From assembly GCA_029718625.1 (NCBI GenBank), contig CM056380.1:13885786-13949785 (forward strand): 64,000 bases of DNA, read 5' to 3'. Source of the stretch: Synaphobranchus kaupii. Taxonomy: Eukaryota > Chordata > Actinopteri > Anguilliformes > Synaphobranchidae. The notes under the pieces are model-generated. The model worked only from the letters and a program-made list of their open reading frames with translations. It was not told the origin of the DNA and made no database searches. Shown in pieces: positions 53,262-64,000 of the stretch (its first letter is position 1; every line of letters starts with the position of its first letter). The translations under genes and the position numbers were made by a program.

Positions 53262-53927
53262 CTGCAAATAAGAGTTAACATATTTTGTATTACAATATTA
53301 TGTATATATAAAATATGTAACATTTTAAATATAACAATGATAGTGTTCAGTGATGAAGAGTGAAATTGAGGATTTTAAGGTTGACGATGCTCTGAGGAAG
53401 ATGTCTGTGCTACACTCTCCAACTGCAGCACTTTGGACCTGAGAATTAGACGTCCTGCTGGACTGAACTCTGACAGCTCTACAGATGTAATTCTGACCCA
53501 AATGGGCACTTTTCTTATACTGTAAGTTCTTTTAAATGGGGCTAAGGGTCCATCTACCTTTTCTATGATCTTTTCTCTGGGTTTAACCCTCCCATCCCAT
53601 CCCAGAAGTGCAGCTGCCATCTTTCAGAGTGGACAGTGGGTTAGTTTGTAATGCTGTGGGACGTTTGGCACAGCTACCACCAAAAGTAAAGATGTAAAAG
53701 ATAACACACGACTTTCAGAGTGGACAGTGAGTTAGCCACTGATTCTGTACTTTTGGTTTCAACTGTGGTCCCACAGCACAGCAAGCTAACACACTGAAGG
53801 TGGATTCACTTTAATAACAGGAAGCCTAATAACAGTGATCTGTTCACATATAGGCAGGTAGTGCACTGTGTCTGTTCTGCTGGTGTTAAATATGACCAGG
53901 TAGTGCAGTGCGTCTGTTCTGCTGGTG

Positions 53928-54182
53928 TTACATATGACCAGGTAGTGCAGCTCCAGCAGAAACACTGGGTCTCCCAACTCTCGGAACAGCTGTACTTTTT
54001 AGACGAAAGCATTTGTGTATATTTGATCCTTCATTGGGTATACGATAGTCATTCACAAAGAAATGGTTACTGCAGACATGATAGTCTGCCAGACGGAGTT
54101 GCTTGACAGTAGGGTTTTCGTCAATGTGCAGTGCAAGCAACCATAGCTTTAGCCTATGTTCATCGCGCAGTGGTAATGCATG
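53928..54182 (-). pseudogene. THAP-domain fragment, unit C
   Basis: Same length and reading as in unit A (LADYHVCSNHFFVNDYRIPN; RLKSTAVPRVG), with two amino-acid differences (His to Arg, Arg to Cys). No stop or frameshift has appeared since duplication. Confidence 0.7.
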
Positions 54183-55199
54183 GTGTCACGCCTCTCTCTG
54201 GTTTACTTGGTGCTTGGCCTCTCTTTCTCTCAATCACAGGTGGAATGTTGGCAGCTGTGAGTGATTGGGCTGATTGCTTCAGGTCTGCGCTCAAGGAGTA
54301 CAAAGGCGTGGCTGGTACAGGGTGGAAAGAGTTTGGCCTCCAGCAGCCGTGTTGTGTGCTTGTGAAGTACATTTTTATAAATAAAGACTCTTGTTAATGT
54401 TTTCCATGTGTGGTCTCCCGTTTGTTGCATTGCCATGAGCCAGGCATGTAACAATGGAAACTGACCATTGTAGTTTTCCTAATTTTATTACTGCAACCTG
54501 AAAACTTGCAAACTTGTGCGCCACACACTGTAAACAATAAATGTTCACGCACGCAGAATAGCTAAGCTACGGTAGGTCAATAGCTACTGCTAGTTCAACA
54601 AGCAAGAAAATGTATTTTAATAAAAAATTTCAGTGAATAAATTTCAACTTTCACACTGGTTTTCACTTCCAAATAGAAGGTTTAGATAAATTGGACTTGT
54701 TTGAAGTAAATTGTTTGTATCTAAATATGCCCCTTTGGACTCTATTGTAAAGCGCAGCGGTTCTTTTGTCGACCAAATCTCGAAAATGAAAGATGTGACA
54801 ACTTTATGATTAGGCTACCCATCAGAATGTTAGAAATAGTTCTTAAACATAGGTCTAAGTCTAATTGTTTAAATGCTTATTTTCCTTAATTAGACCCTTC
54901 GTTCTCTTTTATTTTTGGTCAGTTATGGAATACGTGTCAAATCAGCGGGATTTAATTGCAGAAAGTATGGAAACCTGGTCTCTTCAATTAAAAAAATATG
55001 AAGGAAGAATAGTGTTAAATTGTGAAATTTACATTAATCTCAGTTTTTTTGAACCGTATCGAAAAAACGCATTTACAGCAAATCCCCAGGACCGTAGGCT
55101 ATTTGAAAAACAAAAAATACCATTTTCACTGGACAGAGTTTGTAACTTTTTTCAGTCAGAACCATTCCATTTACTTACATGCTGTATTGTAATGTTCAA

Positions 55200-55890
55200 G
55201 ACATCTGAAGCACATTTTCTGCACTCCACTCTGTTGTCTTGAGTTTTTGATTGAATGTCAATTTGTGCATTAGGCATGACATAGGTGTTACCAGCAAAGT
55301 TTTTAATGGATAGCCATTGTCCCCTCGGAAGATTACAGGAACTATTGGCCAATAGAGTCATAGCTTGATCCAGAATAATTAGCAAATATGTGCATAACCT
55401 TACACGTAGCATTGCGCATCGCCAGGATGTTGATGGAGTGGGCTCCCTTATGTTTCACATATATAACAGCGTTCTCTGCTGGGGCAGAACCCCAGGATAT
55501 CCAAACTTCACCGTGAACTCCTGTTTTACCCGTTCTTGGCTGACAGGTGTGACGGGGACTTGAATGTGTTCATTCTATATAGGAGTGCATATAGGGACAG
55601 CAGGCATTCGTCTCTAGCTCAGCTGCCAGGAGATGATAGAAGTTTGTTAAAATCTGGTGGGATAAATGCAATTTAAGGCGGCATTGCCCTTCACTGAGAG
55701 ACAGGTATGTGGTCCTTGACCGATGGATACTTTTATTATTACGCATTTTTTGATATACACAATAAAATTTCACATTGTAGGCTAATCTTGATATTTTTAT
55801 GCATGTTTTGTGCGTGCCACTGTGTGTGTGTAACAGACAGGAGGAGGGTGTACACACGTTGTGCACAGGCCCATGTAGACGCTTATTGCT
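55200..55890 (-). pseudogene. PIF/Harbinger transposase remnant, unit C
   Basis: Same blocks and the same internal deletion as in unit A, including AENAVIYVKHKGAHSINI and ANYPGSSYDSI. The tail reads DNRVECRKCASDVLNITIQH in another frame. Confidence 0.72.
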
Positions 55891-56034
55891 GTAGGGACCG
55901 ACAGCCAGCTGACAGTCCTTACACAAACACTGACTGTCACTTTAAGTACATGGAGGCGCGTCTGATGACGTCATCTGCGTGCGCGGCGTTTAAAATCCTC
56001 ATCTCACAGTGAACCGGTGTGAACACAGAACAAA

Positions 56035-56631
56035 GGCTGCGTCCCAATTCTCCCTAAGATCCTCCTTCAGGACCGCACTTTGGTGACGTCAGAGGGTGTG
56101 CACTCAAGGTGTGCAAGTGCACGAGGGTGCATGGGTTTAAAAGGAAAGAATTGGGACACACTGCATGAAAAAGCTCGGTCAAAATTCCTGTTGTTCTATA
56201 AAGTTATGGGTGAAAAAAAAAAGATGAAGATCAGGGATCCTCAATCTTATCCAGAAACTACCGGTGTTTGTGCACGCTTTTGTTTAAAACCAAGCAGTTA
56301 CACACAGGAGTTCTACTAATCAAACAGTGGTTAATCAAATTAGTGGTTAATTAGTAGAATCAGGTGTGTAGCCTAACTGCTTGGCAACGACTTCAAGTCC
56401 TCTGTGATTGGTTAGAAACAGAAACATCACGATTTCGCAGGGGATTTGGGGTAATACCCCTCTGAAAAGTGCGGTCTGATGCTGACTTGCTAGAGGGGTG
56501 CATCAAGGGCTCATGGCGGCACTCGAGAGTACCCTTGCAAAACACAAAATAAGAAATGGGACACACTAAGCCCCTGGAGGTTCTCGCGGGCACCCGCATT
56601 TGAAGTGCGAAGGGCGAATTGGGAGGCAGCC
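56035..56631. mobile_element. MITE with GGCTGCGTCCCAATT ends, unit C
   Basis: Orthologous within the duplication to 48054-48643; the right end has one mismatch (GGGAGGCAGCC). Confidence 0.78.
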
Positions 56632-57997
56632 TATATAAGAACTGTGGGTGTGAAGGTTCCCTTCCCCCCACCAAGTTAATAAAACTGAGTGACGACCATC
56701 GCTCAGGCTCTTCTCGCCCTTGCATCCAGCGGACTTGCTCACTTTTCACTGGGACTCCCACAACACTGTGGAGTTCACACAGCTCCGGAACTCCCACAAT
56801 TCTGTGGAGTTCTCCTAATACTGGGGTTCACAGAACACAGTGGATTGCTGATATTGCTGAGGAGACTTCTGTGAAAACACAGAGAACGTGGCTCTCCAAG
56901 GGGCCGCTGACTTACCTCGCCTTGCGGTGACTAAGTTTACTTCATCCCACGTGGAAAATAGCGAGCTTGCAGCACTGCGCTAGCTGACCACAAGAAACTT
57001 CAGCAAAACAAACTTTACATACAGCGAGAGGGACACCCCCAGACGACTGGAGGAGACCAGATGTCATCGCCACCCACGTTAATTGTTTCCTGTTGTAGCC
57101 ATTATTGTGAATGACTAACTTAATTGATATTAAGTGTTAATTGTTTCTACAACATGATACGAGTCACCTGTGTTTCACGAACGAACCTTACGAAGACACA
57201 CCGAAACGCACGTCGTTCGTTCTACTTTTTAATAAAACTTTTTGCATCTAAACGTTTTTTGCCTCAAGGTCAGGCTTTAAACTTTTCTCGTTTGAGTGTG
57301 CAGGCTGAACATTGGAGCTTTGCATTGTATATTTTCGTCCTGGTTTTCCCTCTTTTTTCATGTTTCTTCATCTTGCCGACACCAGCACCTCTTTGATGGA
57401 CACGTTTGGGCACAAGGCTTTTCCCTTTTTTTCTTACGTGAGTTCATATAAGGATGTTCATATAAGCACAGTAGCACACCCCAGTCAATACGCTTATATA
57501 TAAACTCATATAAGCACAGTAGCACACCCCAGTCAATACGCTTATATATACACTCATATAAGCACAGTAGCACACCCCAGTGAATACACTTATATACAAA
57601 CTCATATAAGCACAGTAGCACACCCCAATCAGTACACTTATATACAAACTCATATAAGCACAGTAGCACACCCCAGTCAATACGCTTATATACAAACTCA
57701 TATCAGCACAGTAGCACACCCCAGTCAATGCGCTTGTATACAAACTCTTATTCACTCATATAAGCACAGCCCAATCAATACTCTTATATGAAACTCATAT
57801 AAGCACAATAGCACACCCCAGTCACCCCATACGCTTATATGCAAACAAGTATTCACACAAACATTCAGTTTACAGTTTTTGAAAATGAACAGGGTCAGTA
57901 AAAATATTTTCTTCCCTGTGACAAAATTAAAACCCTTACACAGTCAAAATCACTAATTCTATTTAGTTCAGGTTACACAGTACACAGCACTACTCAC

Positions 57998-58171
57998 CCC
58001 AGTCTCTGTAGTTTACAGTTTGGACTCCTCAGTCCAGCACAGAGCAGCTTCACTCCTGAATCTCTCAGGTTATTGTAGCTGAGGTCCAGATCTCTCAGGG
58101 GTGAGTTTGATGACTGGAGAGCTGAGGCCACAATATCACAGGACTTCTCTGTGAGGTCACAGCTGTTCAGT
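57998..58171 (-). CDS. LRR exon D of a fish NLR gene, 174 bp
   Basis: Donor GTGAGT is the complement of 57992-57997; acceptor ...TTCTTTGCAG precedes 58171. It encodes [20 protein letters not shown], then [20 protein letters not shown] and [17 protein letters not shown]. It differs from A-C by Gly to Arg and Met to Arg. The exon is fully open but has no in-frame Met early enough to give a long frame of its own, so it is easily missed. It is the most 5' LRR exon of the window in transcription order. Confidence 0.92.
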
Positions 58172-58975
58172 CTGCAAAGAAGAGTTAATATATTATAGTA
58201 TTACCATATTATGTATATATAAAATATGTAACATTTTAAATATAACAATGATAGTGTTCAGTGATGAAGAGTGAAATTAAGGATTTTAAGGTTGACGATG
58301 CTCTGAGGAAGATGTCTGTGCTACACTCTCCAACTGCAGCATGGACCTGAGAATTAGACGTCCTGCTTGACTGAACTCTGACAGTTCTACAGATGCAATT
58401 CTGACCCAAATGGGCACTTTTCTTATACTGTAAGTTCTTTGAAATGGGGCTAAGGGTCCATCTACCTTTTCTATGATCTTTTCTCTGGGTTTAACCCTCC
58501 CATCCCATCCCAGAAGTGCAGCTGCCATCTTTCAGAGTGGACAGTGGGTTAGTTTGTAATGCTGTGGGACGTTTGGCACAGCTACCACCAAAAGTAAAGA
58601 TGTAAAAGATAACACACGTCTTTCAGAGTGGACAGTGAGTTAGCCACTGATTCTGTACTTTTGGTTACAACTGTGGTCCCACAGCACAGCAAGCTAACAC
58701 ACTGAAGGTGGATTCACTTTAATAACAGGAAGCCTAATAACAGTGATCTGTTCACATATAGTCAGGTAGTGCACTGTGTCTGTTCTGCTGGTGTTACATA
58801 TGACCAGGTAGTGCAGTGCGTCTGTTCTGCTGGTGTTACATATGACCAGGTAGTGCAGTGCGTCTGTTCTGCTGGTGTGACATTTGACCAAGTAGTGCAG
58901 TGCGTCTGTTCTGCTGGTGTTACATTTGACCAGGTAGTGCAGTGTGTCTGTTCTGCTGGTGTTAAATATGACCAG

Positions 58976-59631
58976 GTGTTCGGAATCGCTCCCTATTCAC
59001 TATATAGTGCACTATTTAGGGTATCGGCCATTTTGTAGGGTGTCCAAAATTCGAAATGTCAATTTGACACCCTAAATAGTCCACTCAATATCCCCCATAA
59101 TGCACCACAAAATGTAGGGTACAAACGATGTACACTACATGATTTTTTTTTGCCAAGATGGTGATGGCTGAGCCTGCGCTCGTCTACAAATGTAAATATA
59201 AATGCAAGTTTCATCTTGTAGCCTATATTAAATCAGTTTAATCGGCTTTATAACCGAAATATAAATAAACGTGGTAGATTAAATATATTACAAAGTGTTT
59301 TTATATTTAACAATTATTACTGTTTAATGGAAAATGCAACTTAATTAGCTAGCTAACTACCTACCTAGTTACCTAACTTACCTATCTACCTACAATGAGA
59401 CAACAAAACCCTTAATTAAAAAAGAAAACTTTTTGTACCGTTTCTTGCATGCTTTCTCACCAAGCCGGTGACCGCTGTCACGCAAGCGTCGCGCGTTGCT
59501 AAGTAAGCTATTCAGACTATGTAGTGTCCGAAATCACCTCCTTTTCCACCAGTGAATCCCTATCTAGTGCCCTATGTAGATTCCCTATGTAGTGTATAGG
59601 GAGGGAGTGAATAGGGAGCGATTCCGAACAC
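58976..59631. mobile_element. DNA MITE with GTGTTCGGAATCGCTCC ends, unit D only
   Basis: Inverted ends GTGTTCGGAATCGCTCCCTA / TAGGGAGCGATTCCGAACAC. Internal 'ctatatagtgcacta' and 'ctatgtagtgtataggg' are related subterminal motifs. A target duplication could not be read because the host repeat next to it is also altered. Absent from units A-C, so it was inserted after duplication. Confidence 0.8.
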
Positions 59632-59639
59632 AGCCCCGG

Positions 59640-59852
59640 TCTCCCAACTCTCGGAACAGCTGTACTTTTTAGACAAAAGCGTTTGTGTATATTTGATCCT
59701 TCATTGGGTATACGATAGTCATTCACAAAGAAATGGTTACTGCAGACATGATAGTCTGCCAGACGGAGTTGCTTGACAGTAGGGTTTTTGTCAATGTGCA
59801 GTGCAAGCAACCATAGCTTTAGCCTATGTTCATCGTGCAGTGGTAATGCATG
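59640..59852 (-). pseudogene. THAP-domain fragment, unit D
   Basis: Reads LALHIDKNPTVKQLRLADYH, VCSNHFFVNDYRIPN and FCLKSTAVPRVG, close to A and C (Glu to Lys, Arg to Cys). Its 3' tail is replaced by the MITE at 58976-59631. Confidence 0.68.
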
Positions 59853-60814
59853 GTGTCACGCCTCTCTCTGGTTTACTTGGTGCTTGGCCTCTCTTTCTCT
59901 CAATCACAGGTGGAATGTTGGCAGCTGTGAGTGATTGGGCTGATTGCTTCAGGTCTGCGCTCAAGGAGTACAAAGGCGTGGCTGGTACAGGGTGGAAAGA
60001 GTTTGGTCTCCAGCAGCCGTGTTGTGTGCTTGTGAAGTACATTTTTATAAATAAAGACTCTTGTTAATGTTTTCCATGTGTGGTCTCCCGTTTGTTGCAT
60101 TGCCATGAGCCAGGCATGTAACAATGGAAACTGACCATTGTAGTTTTCCTAATTTTATTACTGCAACCTGAAAACTTGCAAACTTGTGCGCCACACACTG
60201 TAAACAATAAATGTTCACGCACGCAGAATAGCTAACCTAAGGTAGGTCAATAGCTACTGCTAGTTCAACAAGCAAGAAAATGTATTTTAATAAAACATTT
60301 CAGTGAATAAATTTATTTTGTCGACCAAATCTCGAAAATGAAAGATGTGACAACTTTATGATTAGGCTACCCATCAGAATGTTAGAAATAGTTCTTAAAC
60401 ATAGATCCAAGTCGAAAAAAAACGGAATTCCCCTTTAAAATACTACAATGCAGCACATTATACTTAATTGTTTCTAATTGTTGTTTAAATGCTTATTTTC
60501 CTTAATTAGACCCTTCGTTCTCTTTTAGTTTTGGTCAGTTATGGAATATGTGTGAAATCAGCGGGGCATTAATTGCAGAAATTATGGAAACCTGGTCACT
60601 TTAATTAAAAAAATATAAAGGAAGAATAGTGTTAAAAATTCAGTTTAAATGGTGAAATTTCAATTTTGAACCGTATCGAAAAAATGCATGCACAGCGAAT
60701 CCCCAGGACCGTAGGCTATTTGAAAAACAAAAAATACCATTTTCACTGGATAGAGTTTGTAACTTTTTTCAGTCAAAACCATTCCATTTACTTACATGCT
60801 CCATTGTAATGTTC

Positions 60815-61500
60815 AAGACATCTGAAGCACATTTTCTGCACTCCACTCTGTTGTCTTGAGTTTTTGATTGAATGTCAATTTGTGCATTAGGCATGACATA
60901 GGTGTTACCAGCAAAGTTTTTAATGGATAGCCATTGTCCCCTCGGAAGATTACAGGAACTATTGGCCAATAGAGTCATAGCTTGATCCAGGATAATTAGC
61001 AAATATGTGCATAACCTTACACGTAGCATTGCGCATCGCCAGGATGTTGATGGAGTGGGCTCCCTTATGTTTCACATATATAACAGCGTTCTCTGCTGGG
61101 GCAGAACCCCAGGATATCCAAACTTCACCGTGAACTCCTGTTTTACCCGTTCTTGGCTGACAGGTGCGATGGGGACTTGAATGTGTTCATTCTATATAGG
61201 AGTGCATATAGGGACAGCAGGCATTCGTCTCTAGCTCAGCTGCCAGGAGATGATAGAAGTTTGTTAAAATCTGGTGGGATAAATGCAATTTAAGGCGGCA
61301 TTGCCCTTCACTGAGAGACAGGTATGTGGTCCTTGACCGATGGATACTTTTATTATTACGCATTTTCTGATATACACAATAAAATTTCACATTGTAGGCT
61401 AATCTTGATATTTTTATGCATGTTTTGTGCGTGCCCCTGTGTGTGTAACAGACAGGAGGAGGGTGTACGCACGTTGTGCACACGCCCCTGTAGGGACCGA
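60815..61500 (-). pseudogene. PIF/Harbinger transposase remnant, unit D
   Basis: Same decayed reading as in units A and C, with an extra small deletion near 61480. Confidence 0.7.
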
Positions 61501-61613
61501 CAGCCAGCTGACAGTCCTTACACAAACACTGACTGTCACTAAGTACATGGAGGCGCGTCTGATGACGTTTAAAATCCTCATCTCACAGTGAACCGGTGTG
61601 AACACAGAACAAA

Positions 61614-62150
61614 GGCTGCGTCCCAATTCTCCCTAAGGTCCTCCTTCAGGACCGCACTTTGGTGACGTCAGAGGGTGTGCACTCAAGGTGTGCAAGTGCA
61701 TGAGGGTGCATGGGTTTAAAAGGAAAGAATTGGGACACACTGCATGAAAAAGCTCGGTCAAAATTCCTGTTGTTCTATAAAGTTATGGGTGGAAAAAAAA
61801 GTGAAGATCAGGGATCCTCAATCTTATCCAGAAACTACCGGTGTTTGTGCACGCTTTTGTTTAAAACCAAGCAGTTACACACAGGAGTTCTACTAATCAA
61901 ACAGAGCTTAATCAAGTCCTCTGTGATTGGTTAGAAACAGAAACATCACAATTTCGCAGGGGATTTGGGGTAATACCCCTCTGAAAAGTGTGGTCTGATG
62001 CGGACTTGCCAGAGGGGCGCATCAAGGGCTCATGGTGGCGCTCGAGAGTACCCTTGCGAAACACAAAATAAGAAATGGGACACACTAAGCCCCTGGAGGT
62101 TCTCGCGGGCACCCGCATTTGAAGTGCGAAGGGCGAATTGGGACGCAGCC
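61614..62150. mobile_element. MITE with GGCTGCGTCCCAATT ends, unit D
   Basis: Same element as in A and C, shortened by about 55 bp through loss of the inner inverted pair's right half at about 61910. Confidence 0.78.
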
Positions 62151-62575
62151 TATATAAGAACTGTGGGTGTGAAGGTTCCCTTCCCCCCACCAAGTTAATA
62201 AAACTGAGTGACGACCATCGCTCAGGCTCTTCTCGCCCTTGCATCCAGCGGACTTGCTCACTTTTCCCTGGGACTCACACAGTTCACACAGCTCCGGAAC
62301 TCCCACAATTCTTTGGAGTTCTCCTAATACTGGGGTTCACAGAACGCAGTGGATTGCTGCTATTGCTGAGGAGACTTCTGTGAAAACACAGAGAACGTGG
62401 CTCTCCAAGGGGCCGCTGACTTAGCTCGCCTTGCGGCGACTAAATTCATCCCACGTGGAAAATAGCACTGCGCTAGCTGACCACAAGAAACCTCAGCAAA
62501 ACTAAATTTACAAACAGCGAGAGGGACACCCCCAGACGACTGTAGGAGACCAGCTGTCATCGCCACCCACGCCGC

Positions 62576-64000
62576 GAAAAGAACACCGGCTTGGGCTGCT
62601 GGAAAACCTTCACAATTCACAACTCCACGACCGTGTGCTCCCAGGAGCGCAACAGTGACCACCGGAGACAACACGGGTGGAAGGCTCTCAGTAAGACTGA
62701 CTAAGCATCCCAGGCAGTAGCTACAGTTTAGTTTAGTCTTAACTGAGGTTAATGTGAATCTGTGTGGTTATATCTGTCCGTTTACTGTTTATTTTAATGA
62801 GTTCTGTTTGCCGTGTTTACCCTGCTCGAATTGGCTAGCTACCTAGAGTAACACGACACCACCCACGTGGTTTCTCTCTTCCTGCATGCTAATTCTTCAT
62901 TCAACTCTCCACATTACTAACAATATTAATATAGTCGGTATTCAGTGAATAACGAGTCATTTGGTGCAAGTCATTTGCGTTATCGGTTAGGAGCTGCAGC
63001 TACGCGTCCGTCTTCTGCACTGCTAGGACCGACACTTCATTGTAGCTAAGCTAGGTTATTCAACCACGCCGATACCACTGTGCTGCACAGGCCTACAGGC
63101 GCAGTTCTCTCTCCTTTATTCAGTGGCAAAGGACATGTGCACAGACGCGTGCACACACACACACCCACACACACACACACACTTCCATAGTTAGCGTAGC
63201 CTTCCCCTGTTAGATTAGTCTGTGATCGTTCTGTATTTTTACATGTTTGTTTAATAAATTATATTATGAAACCCGTGTCTGTTTTGATGTTGCGTAAACG
63301 TGAGAATCTGAGCCAAAATAATCTATTCAAGAACTCCACCCCTTCAGATTATCTATTAAATCTTTGATTTAATTACATTTGTCAACTAATACTTGTAATT
63401 TTGATTATTAATTGAAGTTCCAAATTTTTGGTTAAATATTTTAGATAATGGTAATTTTATGAGACTGATTACTAATTGCGGTTATATTGCTACACCTACA
63501 TAGGTGGTGCCTTGTATAAGGATATAGAGGTATGTCCCCTACATCGCTATCTTAATATTGTGCCGTAAAAATAACTGTGACATGACTTCAGACCAGGTTT
63601 GTGGTGGTGGTTTTAGTGCAAATGCTTTTTGCTGCCTCAAGAAATGGCAAAAATTATCCTGACCAGACCTCATCTTAAGACCAACCCGGCCAGTTCAGCG
63701 CAAGTTTACTTGCAATTGTTGGATTTTAAGGTTTTTATAGTAATATCAGAGTTATAATCTGTTTAAGCCCCCACACCCATCCTGTTTCAGTCCAGGGGTT
63801 AAGTACCCTTTCAAATGCAAGCTCTCCCCCAAGACTTAGGTGCCAAGAGTCATTGGTAAGCAACCCTGGGTGAATAGAAATTATAATGTGTGAAGAGTCA
63901 TTGATCGAACCAGGGAAGGAGTGAATTCTCACATGAAGCCTTTCCTCCTGGCTAGCCCCCTTTTGTTTAGAGATTGTACTTAAGTTGTGCCATGTTACAG
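62576..64000. other. LTR-like sequence and unassigned end of window
   Basis: No gene is recognised. A (CA)n tract is at about 63150-63182. 'tttgtttaataaattatatt' at about 63247 followed by a tail with 'atgagactgattactaattg' (63460) resembles the tail of the LTR-like block at 37060-38530. The last 450 bp contain nothing I can name. Confidence 0.35.

Larger units (their letters stand above)
52900..57455. repeat. Segmental duplication unit C
   Basis: Starts with two 48-bp monomers (52900-52990), then LRR exon, intron block, two 42-bp repeats, THAP fragment, non-coding segment with an extra 54735-54855 stretch not present in A, Harbinger remnant, MITE and end segment. It has no hAT insertion at the CTGTATTG site (about 55181-55188). 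Confidence 0.92.
57456..62575. repeat. Segmental duplication unit D
   Basis: Short 48-bp array (57456-57845, about 8 monomers), LRR exon, intron block, five 42-bp repeats, Harbinger-like MITE insertion (58976-59631), THAP fragment, non-coding segment with its own 60300-60480 variant, Harbinger remnant (60815-61500), MITE (61614-62150) and end segment. The unit stops at about 62575 ('cgccacccacg'), where LTR-like sequence takes over. Confidence 0.92.

Overview
The window looks like a teleost fish genome. It holds spliced 174-bp leucine-rich-repeat (LRR) exons of the fish NACHT-LRR (NLR-C/NLRP-like) type, LINEs of the L2/Rex/CR1 group, the I/Nimb clade and the Tx1 clade, Tc1-like MITEs with TA target sites, many hAT elements, a Penelope-like element, tRNA-derived SINEs and long minisatellites. 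I see no prokaryotic features. Almost no single-copy host sequence can be recognised. The only host coding parts I can support are six LRR exons on the minus strand.

Layout: (1) 1-2.2 kb: a decayed BED-finger hAT fragment, two LRR exons and a 66-bp intronic minisatellite. (2) 4-12 kb: a broken Mutator-like transposase, a deleted Tc1 element, a 1.75-kb hAT element with a perfect target duplication, a 59-bp minisatellite and a SINE with a 17-bp duplication. (3) 12.5-17.2 kb: a LINE with an intact ORF1, its ORF2 replaced in the middle by two Tc1-like MITEs, then a Tx1 scrap. (4) 17.4-18.7 kb: an isolated copy of the NLR intron block and a Harbinger-type MITE. (5) 19.1-35.5 kb: one Rex/CR1-group LINE (here LINE-A) cut into six pieces by nested insertions. 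One of these is five levels deep, another is a LINE block that itself contains a LINE and a SINE. (6) 35.5-42.2 kb: a 43-bp minisatellite, a 2.6-kb hAT element, a Tc1-like MITE interrupted by a Penelope-like element, and a 37-bp satellite that appears to have grown out of a hAT terminus. (7) 42.2-62.6 kb: four tandem copies (A-D) of a segment carrying a 48-bp hairpin satellite, one LRR exon, a conserved intron block, a THAP-domain fragment, a Harbinger transposase remnant and a MITE. Copy A also holds a complete hAT transposon with an uninterrupted 614-codon transposase; its empty site is preserved in copies C and D. (8) 62.6-64 kb: LTR-like sequence.

How the parts fit together: all six LRR exons are on one strand, use the same codon phase and have clean splice sites. 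The simplest reading is the LRR part of one NLR gene (or tandem NLR genes) transcribed right to left, whose repeat exons are multiplying by segmental duplication while transposons and satellites inflate the introns. Most mobile elements are dead. The exceptions worth testing are the hAT at 44675-47200 and the open L2 reverse transcriptase at 32247-33481. All family names are from recognition of motifs; no database search was possible.
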